DNA of 13,685 bases, from contig CAYSCS010000005.1 of assembly GCA_964429695.1 (NCBI GenBank), forward strand, positions 1 through 13,685, given 5' to 3'. The position numbers and the translations under genes are program-made. The DNA comes from CAYSCS01 sp964429695 (GTDB taxonomy: Bacteria; Acidobacteriota; Aminicenantia; Aminicenantales; Aminicenantaceae). The notes beneath the pieces were generated by a model. It was not told the DNA's origin and searched no databases. It worked only from the letters and a program-made list of their open reading frames with translations. Every line of letters starts with the position of its first letter. Within the stretch, counting starts at the first letter, position 1. Shown in pieces: positions 7,297 through 13,685 of this stretch.

Positions 7297-8566
7297 TCAT
7301 GAAAAATATTCGGCCGAAGCCTCAGCAGCCATCAAAACTTCCTGATAGAGCATGTGTGGTGGGGGAGGTATCTCTGCCACAAAGGACAGCTTGAGGTAAT
7401 TAATGATATGGTCCATTACAGAATATTCTGTGATGAAGGAAATGACCTTCATCTTGCACCGGATTGATGGCAGACCGTGGGATCAACTTGGTACACTTTC
7501 TGAATCGTCTCGGCCCAGCCTCTGCGGGGAACCCTCGCTTCCTCCTCCTCGATCACGAGAAGCTTATGAGCCGCCTCCTTAGACTTACGCACCTTGCCCC
7601 GATGAGCGTTGGCGTACAGACCGAAGTAACAAATAGTCACCTGGCATTTATCTGGGATGTGCGAGGTCACGCGAGCAATGAACTCCAGATAGTCCATGCG
7701 CTCCACCTCTTCAGCTTCTTTTCCATACCGGTAGCGAACCTTGCCCTCTTTCTCCAGAAAGAATAGGCGTTCTAGGGAAAGCAGCGGACGCATCATGTAT
7801 TTTCTCACCCGCTTAGCCTCTTTCTTTGTTCTTGCCCTGACCTTGCTGTGCACTGAGAAACCAGAATGGGGCCAGCTTGAGATCTTCTCCACCAGGGGTT
7901 CTGAGATGAGCTCTTCCCCAAGGAGAAGAGCGAAGACCTGGCAGGAGAAGAACTCGGAAAGAAGACTATCCTTAAACTCAGGGAGATGATGAAACGTGCC
8001 CTCAGAGTCCTCATCTCCCTCTGTGAGCAGGCAATGGAGATGAGGATGCAGATTGATGCGCTCGCCAAAGGTCTGGATTGAGGCCACAATCCCTGGTATA
8101 AGCTCTTTCCCAGTAACTGCCTGGAAGTACTTGAGGAGAGCCCGGACAGCTGCCTGGCAAAGACCTCCCAGAACCCGGCGGTTTTAGCGGAAGAAGATGC
8201 GGAGCATCTTAGTGATCGTAAGGACACCCTGGCGGTGAGGAACATCGAGAAGCAGAGATTCCCTCATCCACTCCTCAAACCTCTTCGAATGGCATGATGG
8301 ACAAAATCCTCTTGTGCGACATGAGAACATCAGGAGACGTTCCGCATGGCAGTCCGGACAGCGGACACGGGTAAACCCGCACTTGGGTTTCTTCAGTCCA
8401 AATAGCGCTCGACCACTTCCTTGATAATGGGACGGAAGAACCCGTACTCTTTCTCGAAACGGCTCTCATATTCGATCAGGAACTGGTCAAAGTAATGGAA
8501 CAAACCCGGTAGAGCACGGTGCGTTCCGGATGACAGGGGCGTAAACTCCTGGCACAGCAGGAGCCT
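7297..8566 (-). pseudogene. IS91-family HUH (Y2) transposase, multiply broken
   Basis: Reading the minus strand from about 8566, the order matches an IS91/IS801-type rolling-circle transposase. An N-terminal CHPERTVLYRV...DQFLIEYESRFEKEYGFFRP segment precedes a Cys-rich zinc-binding region (KCGFTRVRCPDC, GFCPSC, about 8280-8380). Next is the HUH motif in INLHPHLHCL (near 8030-8055), and then a C-terminal Y2-type domain with WAETIQKVYQVDP. Lesions are one-base losses near 8505, 8393 and 7450, plus a TAA at 8184-8186 where a Tyr is expected. Past the last shift the frame resumes as MKVISFITEYSVMDHIINYL and ends in EYFS with TGA at 7297-7299. The longest uninterrupted piece is 7449-8087. The exact start is uncertain, and neither ori nor ter end could be identified. 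The DNA is more G+C-rich than its flanks. Confidence 0.85.
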
Positions 8567-8818
8567 TCTATCAAGAAACGGGCCAACTCTGGGAGAGGGT
8601 TGTTTTTCGCCTGGAAAGAGCGGCAAAAGCTCAAGCTGCCTGAGTTTATTCCGACAATAAGTGTTGACACTCGAGGAAGAAAGAGGAAATAATTCCGCCT
8701 GTGGTATCTTGAGCGTTTATGCTTCACACGGAGCTAATAACGTTTCAACGCATGCTTGACGGTAGAAAGCCGAATCAGGGTGATAAAGCGTCAACCCGAA
8801 TGATACATGACAAAGAGA

Positions 8819-8850
8819 ATTGAAAGGCGAGGGGACTACGCCTCTTCAAT
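8819..8850. repeat. Strong hairpin upstream of the IS91 remnant
   Basis: The arm attgaaaggcg (8819-8829) pairs with cgcctcttcaat (8839-8850) as 11 base pairs with one bulged base, around a 9-base loop. It lies about 250 bases on the 5' side of the IS91 transposase, where the terminus (ter) of an IS91 element could be. No T-tract follows on the plus strand. Function is unknown. Confidence 0.5.
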
Positions 8851-8948
8851 CACCACAAATCCGAAGGAGGCTCTTATCCTTTATGGTATTTCCGACTCCT
8901 TCCTCTCCAGTCAGGTCCAGAAGATTCTAGGAAAAAGAATTCGAGAGA

Positions 8949-9176
8949 GTGGAGAGCGAGGTTTTTAGGCCGGGAAGTATGGTATTACTAATTGAAGAGG
9001 GTCGGCGTGAGAGTTGGCGTCTCTCAGACCCTGTAAAGTTTAACGGAGCTCTTTATGTCGCCGAGTCCTTGCGTGATGCCATGGTGGAAAACACAGGCTG
9101 GAAGGTTTTCTGCTCCAATGGCTACTCTGATGGGGCCACGCCTTTCTTTGGCACCGAATATACCCTTTTATTTTAA
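8949..9176 (+). CDS. Orphan ORF, possibly the 3' part of a broken gene
   Basis: From a GTG at 8949 the frame encodes 75 residues (start MESEVFRPGSM, end GTEYTLLF) and stops at the edge of ISL3 copy A. No family is recognised. Upstream, another plus frame opens at an ATG (8807-8809) and encodes 53 protein-like residues (including EALILYGISDSFLSSQVQKI, residues 20-39) up to TAG at 8966-8968. The two frames meet near 8950 and differ by one base, so they may be one gene split by a frameshift. Neither start has a clear Shine-Dalgarno. The 5' hairpin overlaps the first frame, which argues against coding there. The whole segment could equally be IS-derived non-coding DNA. Confidence 0.3.
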   Translation: MESEVFRPGSMVLLIEEGRRESWRLSDPVKFNGALYVAESLRDAMVENTGWKVFCSNGYSDGATPFFGTEYTLLF

Positions 9177-9200
9177 GTTCATTACAATAATGAGTACCTG
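9176..9200. repeat. Left terminal inverted repeat of ISL3 copy A
   Basis: It pairs with 10097-10121 at 23 of 25 positions and matches the left end of copy B (12950-12974) at the same 23 of 25. Confidence 0.85.
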
Positions 9201-9870
9201 GATAAGTGGAGATTATAGATTTTGAGCCTAAAATACTCCACTTCTCTGTGACCATAAGCCTCTCTCTTCATAATTTGATCTTGTTATTAATCCCTTCGAC
9301 CATTGCTTTGGAGAGGGGATAGCGAAAATAATTCAGGATGCCATCGGCATGTCTCTGAAAAAGAGTGGCAAACTTCATAAGCTTCCTAATCCCAGATTCA
9401 GCGCCTTTCTACTCCAAGCGATAAAAAACCTCTCGGCATCTTCTCTAGATTCGAATCACAAGAGTCTCCAGAGTTCTTCTTTAAGCACCTAAGCTATGAA
9501 GAAGAGATTCCTGTTAATCTGGAGAAGCTTTTGGAGTTTCTCTTTGGTTGGGATGCTTCTCTTACCCTCGAAGAAGCAAGAATTGAGTCTCCTTAATGAG
9601 CTTTCTCATCGGGCCTGTGAGCATGTGATACTCATGGGTCCGCAGAGCATCTAGCATCCTGGAGTAAGCGGCGAGAATAGGGAAGGCATCAAAGAGCAAC
9701 GCACTTTGAGGAAAACGTGCTCTTATCGCCCTCAGAGAGGGCCGCCATATATCAAGAGTTAAAGCCTTAAGGGAAACTTTAAATCTCAGAAGTCTCTTGA
9801 AAAAACGTCTCGATTTGACCCCTACAGATACTCTTTTCCTTTCAATGGGGAGAGTGTGAAGTGTTCTCAC
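9182..9870 (-). pseudogene. ISL3-family transposase, internally deleted and broken (copy A)
   Basis: Minus-strand fragments match an ISL3 (IS204/IS1001/IS1096/IS1165) transposase. An N-terminal piece (RTLHTLPIERKRV) is fused directly to RFFKRLLRF...KALTLDIW, followed by ARFPQSALLFDAFPILAAYS with the second catalytic Asp, and MRKLIKETQFLLLRG. A frameshift near 9562 leads into KEKLQKLLQINRNLFFIA. TAG at 9489-9491 and TGA at 9456-9458 interrupt the following helix. Another shift precedes KFATLFQRHADGILNYF and the classic MVEGINNKIK motif, with a stop at 9182-9184. The zinc-ribbon cysteines, HTH and first catalytic Asp region are absent. A further one-base loss after NNKIK (near 9275) is specific to this copy. 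A 64-codon frame at 9867-10061 may be more N-terminal sequence. Confidence 0.85.
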
Positions 9871-10096
9871 CCTAAAACCCTTGTGGATGAGTTGAGAAGA
9901 ATGAGAGAAAGAACAACGGTTTGTTGAGCGAAGCAGATGAGAATAAATGGGACTTTTTTGAGTTGAGTCTGAAGATGTTGGTAGCCTCTAATTCTAACAG
10001 CATGATACAGTATCGATCGGTGGATCTTGAGTTCCTGCTTTTCTTGATTTTTTAGAATCAAGAGGAACCTATTCTGATGCGCTCTTTATCTCAACT

Positions 10097-10121
10097 CAGG
10101 TACTCATTATTGTGATGAACC
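10097..10121. repeat. Right terminal inverted repeat of ISL3 copy A
   Basis: Its reverse complement is identical over 25 bases to the left end of copy B at 12950-12974. Confidence 0.85.
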
Positions 10122-10214
10122 TTATTTTTTTTCATTCGATGTCTCATCTAGGAAAACTTTATTGATAGCTTATCTTTTACATTTTTTTCTCTGAAAGATT
10201 TATATCTCAATGGA

Positions 10215-10817
10215 TTAAATTTCCTTTCTTGTCTTCCTCTCTGACTCGGGATAAACATTTTGAACACTAAATATCTTTTTTTCTCTTATTTTTTGCCTTA
10301 GCTCTTCAATGCCTCTATAAAGAAGATGCCTGACCTTTGTATTATCCCACTTGAGAAGATCACCAATCTCCTTAATTGAAAATCCAAAAGCATATAGGCC
10401 TAGAACACGACGCCTTTTAATGCCTAACGAATTTATCAATTCATTTAAAAGGAGTTTTAATTGTTGCCTTTCGTAGAGAAGATCCGGGGATTCATTCTCA
10501 ATTTCAATTAAATAAGGGAATATCACATTATATAATATCTCTAAATCGTACGATTTCTTTGGAGGGGAATGATTTCTATTTCTAAGTTTTCTTAATTCAT
10601 CTATCGTGACTGTATAGGCGACCTTTCTTATATATGGCATGATTTTTTCGATTTTTTTACCTTTTTTTAAGAAATTCCAGATTTTTATTTTTACTTCTTG
10701 CTCAATATCCTCGATTTCGCATATCTCAAATTTGAATAAATTTCTTAAGATGACTTGATGGATTAAGGCTGAATAATCGTTGATTATTTTTTTGAGCTGC
10801 TCTTCAATATCCTGCAT
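10215..10817 (-). CDS. ECF-like sigma-70 family RNA polymerase sigma factor
   Basis: This 200-residue protein would direct RNA polymerase to a specific promoter set. Residues about 14-82 resemble sigma region 2, with the acidic EIEDIEQEVKIKIWNFL stretch followed by IMPYIRKVAYTVTIDELRKL. Residues about 115-178 resemble region 4, with helix-turn-helix FGFSIKEIGDLLKWDNTKVR and a LLYRGIEELRQKI recognition-end helix. Region 3 is absent, as in the ECF group. I chose the ATG at 10815-10817, one base after the stop of the upstream small ORF (TAA-A-ATG), which suggests translational coupling. An earlier ATG at 10838 would add seven residues but overlaps that ORF, and neither start has a Shine-Dalgarno. 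No classical anti-sigma (ZAS) motif occurs nearby. The DNA is very A+T-rich. Confidence 0.8.
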   Translation of the reverse strand: MQDIEEQLKKIINDYSALIHQVILRNLFKFEICEIEDIEQEVKIKIWNFLKKGKKIEKIMPYIRKVAYTVTIDELRKLRNRNHSPPKKSYDLEILYNVIFPYLIEIENESPDLLYERQQLKLLLNELINSLGIKRRRVLGLYAFGFSIKEIGDLLKWDNTKVRHLLYRGIEELRQKIREKKIFSVQNVYPESERKTRKEI

Positions 10818-10818
10818 T

Positions 10819-11085
10819 TTAGTGATAGATATTAACATAAAAATTGGTACATAACAAATAAAAATTCCGTCCTCTTAAATCTAAGAGGTAATCATATTTC
10901 TCTATTCTTTTCTTCTTGAGAACTCGAGAGTGACGATTAATGCCTGTGAATTTTTCTGTAAAAAACTCTTCATTTATGAGCATATCTTTTTCCACTTGGT
11001 TAACAGTCTTAAAGTCATTCGTAAACCCTGATTTTCTGAAAAATAAAATTATGAATATGATTAAAAATAAATATAAGATAATCAT
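10819..11085 (-). CDS. Small membrane-anchored protein, possibly coupled to the sigma gene
   Basis: This predicts 88 residues. Residues 2-16 are strongly hydrophobic (IILYLFLIIFIILFF) and could form one membrane helix, followed by a basic, polar tail rich in Lys, Asn and Tyr. The stop TAA lies one base before the preferred start of the sigma factor, so the two could be co-translated. The size and single anchor would suit a short regulator, such as a sigma antagonist, but no anti-sigma motif is visible and this is only inference. Caution is needed: the ATG at 11085 has no Shine-Dalgarno, sits 17 bases from the divergent protease start, and hydrophobic frames arise easily in such A+T-rich DNA. 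An internal start at Met35 would give an unanchored 54-residue form. Confidence 0.4.
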   Translation of the reverse strand: MIILYLFLIIFIILFFRKSGFTNDFKTVNQVEKDMLINEEFFTEKFTGINRHSRVLKKKRIEKYDYLLDLRGRNFYLLCTNFYVNIYH

Positions 11086-11102
11086 AGTAAAGAGGAGTTA
11101 GA

Positions 11103-12587
11103 ATGAAAGATTGGGAAAGATTCTGTCAATCTTCAATGATTACAGGTATTATGATTTTTATTATTTCATGTGGAGTTTCATGCTTGAGACAGGATTCATC
11201 TGATTCTTGGCTTGATTCCCTATATAAGCAAGGAAAGAAACTCTTTTTTTTAACCATAAGAAATGAAATAAGAGAACATCCTAAAAAATCGCTTCTTACT
11301 GAAGAAGAGATAAGTAAGATCTTGGATTCTGAGACAAGATATGAGAGGCTTTATGAAATTCTTATTAACATTTTTTACCAGAAGGATGAACCTATGTTTA
11401 AAGGTCTATTAGAAAGTAAAGATAAGGATTCTAAAATAAAATTTAAAAAGATGTTTTTAGAGTTGTCCCGATTTTCAGGGCAACAATTTATCAAATGTTT
11501 TTTTGAGACAGACTCTTCCACAGAATATTTAAGGAATAATTTGGACCAGTATAAAAGCATGGATTCGGTTGATCTTGTGATAAGGTCCCTAGGCTATGGT
11601 GCTAAAGTCGAAATTCCAAAAAGAGCCATGTTTCAGAATCCTTTGAGCTCTGAATTTGATAAACAAGGTGGCCTGGATGGAGGTAAATTCAGAGATGCAC
11701 ATAGAATAACAAAAGGCAATGGTGCGAGGATTGGTATCCTTGATTCAGGAGTTGATGAAAGTCATTCAATCTTCAGAAATACTAAATTTGGAAGACATTT
11801 CAGTTTGATTGGAAACTTAGGTAAGCCATGGAGTAATGATGCTTCGGCAATTGATTGGGGCTCCCACGGGACTCTTATTTCTTCTGTAGCTGCGAGGTAC
11901 GCACCGGAAGCAGAGATTACCATGTACAAATTCAGTGATGGAGAAACACAGAATGATCCGCCTTTTCAATACCTCCTTCAATGCATGATTGCAGCCTCCA
12001 TTTATAAAGCTGTGCATGATGGAAATGACGTCATTAGCATAAGCGCTTCAGGAAGCTCACTCGATGTTGATTATTTGAGAGATGCCTGTAAATATGCCTA
12101 CGAACACAATCGTATTTTAATAAGTGGTACTCTCTATTCTCGTTGGTATGAAAAAGGCAATGTCCGCAACTTCCCTGCCCAGTATGAAACAGTTGTCTCA
12201 GTGACAGCAGCCGAAAGAAAGAAAGATGGTTCCTACGGATATTGGAAAGTCTGCGCTCTCGATCCAACAAACATGTTCGCTGCCCCTAATGATATTTTTG
12301 GAGCATTTCCTACATATATTGAAGATGAGGATACTTATATTCCAAGCATTTCAGCAGCCATTCCTGTTGTTGCGGCTCTTTTTGCCCTTGTTGTTTCTGT
12401 GTATCCCCGGAAGAGTAATGAACCACCAAGTGAATATACCAGGACTGTTATCGATATAGTAAAAGAGACTGCCAATCCTGAAGCTGTCGGCTTCAAGGGA
12501 TTTTCTCTAGAATGTGGCTATGGACTTATAGATGCAGAGAAGGCAGTAAAACTTGCCTTAGAGTTGAATAAGATGAGGCAAAAATAA
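11103..12587 (+). CDS. Subtilisin-family (S8) serine protease, probable lipoprotein
   Basis: The protein has 494 residues. Residues 1-27 form a signal peptide; IISC (Cys23) or GVSC (Cys27) could serve as lipobox cysteine, so it is probably an envelope lipoprotein. Residues about 30-125 are helical and unassigned. Residues about 127-172, including DLVIRSLGYGAKVEIPK, resemble an I9-like propeptide. The catalytic domain has Asp214 (GILDSGVD), His255 (WGSHGT) and Ser417 (SISAAIP, with Pro four residues later as in GTSMAAP). Where subtilisins have the oxyanion Asn in a (A)AGN motif, this protein has ISGT, so Thr343 may replace it. The Ser motif has SIS instead of GTS. It may be active with altered rate or specificity, or act as a binding protein. 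A gaggag Shine-Dalgarno precedes the ATG by about 8 bases. It is divergent from the sigma gene pair. Confidence 0.85.
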   Translation: MKDWERFCQSSMITGIMIFIISCGVSCLRQDSSDSWLDSLYKQGKKLFFLTIRNEIREHPKKSLLTEEEISKILDSETRYERLYEILINIFYQKDEPMFKGLLESKDKDSKIKFKKMFLELSRFSGQQFIKCFFETDSSTEYLRNNLDQYKSMDSVDLVIRSLGYGAKVEIPKRAMFQNPLSSEFDKQGGLDGGKFRDAHRITKGNGARIGILDSGVDESHSIFRNTKFGRHFSLIGNLGKPWSNDASAIDWGSHGTLISSVAARYAPEAEITMYKFSDGETQNDPPFQYLLQCMIAASIYKAVHDGNDVISISASGSSLDVDYLRDACKYAYEHNRILISGTLYSRWYEKGNVRNFPAQYETVVSVTAAERKKDGSYGYWKVCALDPTNMFAAPNDIFGAFPTYIEDEDTYIPSISAAIPVVAALFALVVSVYPRKSNEPPSEYTRTVIDIVKETANPEAVGFKGFSLECGYGLIDAEKAVKLALELNKMRQK

Positions 12588-12949
12588 AGAATATTGAAGC
12601 ATATAGATAAAATTAAAATAGATTAAAATTATTCAGCGGCAAGCAACTGATAATCGATATTTAAAAAAGACTTTGTTTATGTCTCTAGATTCGAAGATTG
12701 GAAAAATTAAATAAAGAACGTTGCCGAAAAATGACAAAATTTTATTGATAATATAAGGGGGAAAAAGGGAGAGGTAATATTCTTAGAATTGAGGAGTTTA
12801 ATTAAAAGCTAAGAAATTAGATTTTTGAAATTAAGTTCAGTTTCTCCTAACGAATGAAATGAGCTCAATTTTGTTCATTCAGATGGTTTTTTATTTTAAT
12901 AAAGGGAAAAGGCTTTACCAAAAAATTCTTGAGTCACATTTTAAAATAA
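12588..12949. other. A+T-rich spacer after the protease
   Basis: No gene, RNA or clear intrinsic terminator is recognised between the protease stop and copy B. The last eight bases (12942-12949, TAAAATAA) are the presumed target sequence of copy B. Confidence 0.5.
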
Positions 12950-13685
12950 GGTTCATCACAATAATGAGTACCTGGATAAGTGGAGATTATAGATTTTGAG
13001 CATAAAATACTCCACTTCTCTGTGACCATAAGCCTCTCTCTTCATGACTTTGATCTTGTTATTAATCCCTTCGACCATTGCTTTGGAGAGGGGGTAGCGA
13101 AAATAATTCAGGATCCCATCTGCATGTCTCTGAAAAAGAGTGGCAAACTTCACAAGCTTCCTAACCCCAGATTCAGCGCCTTTCTAATCCAAGCGATAAA
13201 AAACCTCTCGGCATCTTCTCTAGATTCGAATCACAAGAGTCTCCAGAGTTCTTCTTTAAGCACCTAAGCTATGAAGAAGAGATTCCTGTTAATCTGCAGA
13301 AGCTTTTGGAGTTTCTCTTTGGTCGGGATGCTTCTCTTACCCTCGAAAAGGAAAGAATCGAGTCCCCTTAATGAGCTTTCTCATCGGGCCTGTGAGCATG
13401 TGATACTCATGGGTCCGAAGAGCATCTAGCATCCTGGAGTAAGCGGCGAGAATATGGATGGTATCAAAGACCAACGCACTTTGAGGAAAACGTGCTCTTA
13501 TCGTCCTCAGAGAGGGCCACAACATATCAAGAGTTAAAGCCTTAAGGGAAACTTTAAATCTCAGAAGTCTTTTGAAAAAAGGAGAAAGACTTCTCTTTCC
13601 TCCTTCTCCCCCATAGACTACCCCTACACAGCTCAACCCCTGGAGTAAGAGATCGATTTCTTTCCTTCAAACTGAGCTCATCTTG
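12950..13685 (-). mobile_element. ISL3-family element, copy B, cut by the window edge
   Basis: The left end (12950-12974) is the same 25-bp terminal repeat as in copy A. The element is in the same orientation as A. Similarity to copy A is high from the terminus to about 13577 and then ends, because copy A has an internal deletion there. Copy B carries on with SCVGVVYGGEGGKRSLSPFF, the expected catalytic-domain sequence. The right end lies outside the window. Confidence 0.85.
12956..13685 (-). pseudogene. ISL3-family transposase, broken (copy B, partial)
   Basis: The fragment from 13636 contains VVYGGEGGKRSLSPFFKRLL, then LDMLWPSLRTIRARFPQSALVFD with the second catalytic Asp, and MRKLIKGTRFF. 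The frame then breaks at the same place as copy A (near 13337). TAG at 13264-13266 and TGA at 13231-13233 occupy the same codons as in copy A, as does the frameshift before KFATLFQRHADG. The C-terminal piece (12956-13153) is cleaner than in A and reads MVEGINNKIKVMKREAYGHREVEYFMLKIY. The N-terminal half is beyond the window edge, so whether more lesions exist is unknown. Confidence 0.85.

Larger units (their letters stand above)
9176..10121 (-). mobile_element. ISL3-family deletion derivative, copy A
   Basis: This is a complete 946-bp element bounded by 25-bp terminal inverted repeats (9176-9200 and 10097-10121, 23 of 25 matching). Eight-base flanks TTATTTTA (9168-9175) and TTATTTTT (10122-10129) agree at seven positions, consistent with the 8-bp duplication made by ISL3-family insertion. 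Intact members are usually about 1.2-1.5 kb, so several hundred bases are missing. Compared with copy B, similarity stops near 9802, where N-terminal transposase sequence is joined to the middle of the catalytic domain. Confidence 0.85.

Noticed and set aside
7464..7989. Plus-strand ORFs at 7464-7766 and 7741-7989
   Set aside because: They are antisense shadows of the IS91 transposase pseudogene.
7805..8469. Minus-strand ORFs at 7805-8245 and 8275-8469
   Set aside because: They are out-of-frame readings of the IS91 transposase; the correct frame carries the zinc-ribbon and HUH motifs.
12980..13267. 95-codon plus-strand ORF in ISL3 copy B
   Set aside because: It is antisense to the clear ISL3 motif EGINNKIK and has no independent support.
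9176..13685. Classic composite transposon
   Set aside because: Copy A has its own near-perfect target duplication, so it inserted independently; the outer end of copy B is not visible.
1..13685. CRISPR array
   Set aside because: No series of short direct repeats with regular unique spacers was seen; the only long repeats are the two ISL3 copies.

Overview
The window looks like part of a chromosome of an uncultured bacterium with a Gram-negative-style envelope: it has a Tat-type signal, a lipobox and several membrane-anchored proteins, and the stable genes are A+T-rich. I cannot name the phylum from sequence alone. The TPR/retropepsin protein, the Tat-targeted CrtI-like oxidoreductase and the decayed IS families would fit an Aminicenantes/Acidobacteriota-like genome, but that is a guess. 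Real genes end in TAG, TAA and TGA, so a standard code is assumed.

Bases 1-5693 form the stable part. Three separately transcribed minus-strand genes occur in order: a 90-aa two-helix membrane protein (365-637), a membrane-anchored TPR protein with two retropepsin-like aspartyl lobes (793-2163), and a Tat-signal FAD oxidoreductase of the CrtI/phytoene-desaturase family (2581-4233). The last two have recognisable sigma-70-type promoters. A long A+T-rich gap follows. Then come a plus-strand tRNA-Leu(CAA) with a good promoter and an exported 179-aa protein of unknown function (5154-5693).

Bases 5700-10121 are an insertion-sequence graveyard. First is an IS110/IS1111-group element (5783-7094), bounded by a 15-bp subterminal inverted repeat. 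Its transposase has two in-frame amber codons and a frameshift, and a structured 204-base tail downstream is a candidate bridge RNA (seekRNA). Next, on the minus strand, is an IS91-family HUH (Y2) transposase pseudogene (7297-~8566) with three frameshifts and one stop. An unassigned 450-base stretch with a strong hairpin and an orphan ORF comes after that. Last is a 946-bp ISL3-family derivative (copy A, 9176-10121) with 25-bp terminal inverted repeats, a 7/8 target duplication and an internal deletion of its transposase.

Bases 10122-12949 are an A+T-rich island: a minus-strand ECF-like sigma factor, a small membrane-anchored ORF that may be translationally coupled to it, and a divergent, probably lipid-anchored subtilisin-family (S8) protease with an altered active-site neighbourhood. 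The window ends in a second ISL3 copy (copy B, 12950-13685) in the same orientation as copy A. The sigma/small-membrane-protein/protease cassette is therefore flanked by two direct ISL3-related copies. These copies share at least four inactivating lesions, so at least one spread after its transposase was already dead.

The most interesting candidate system is this sigma-protease cassette: a possible envelope-stress or proteolytic signalling unit on a mobile-element-flanked island. The second is the IS1111-type element with its candidate guide RNA and a self-occluding ribosome binding site.
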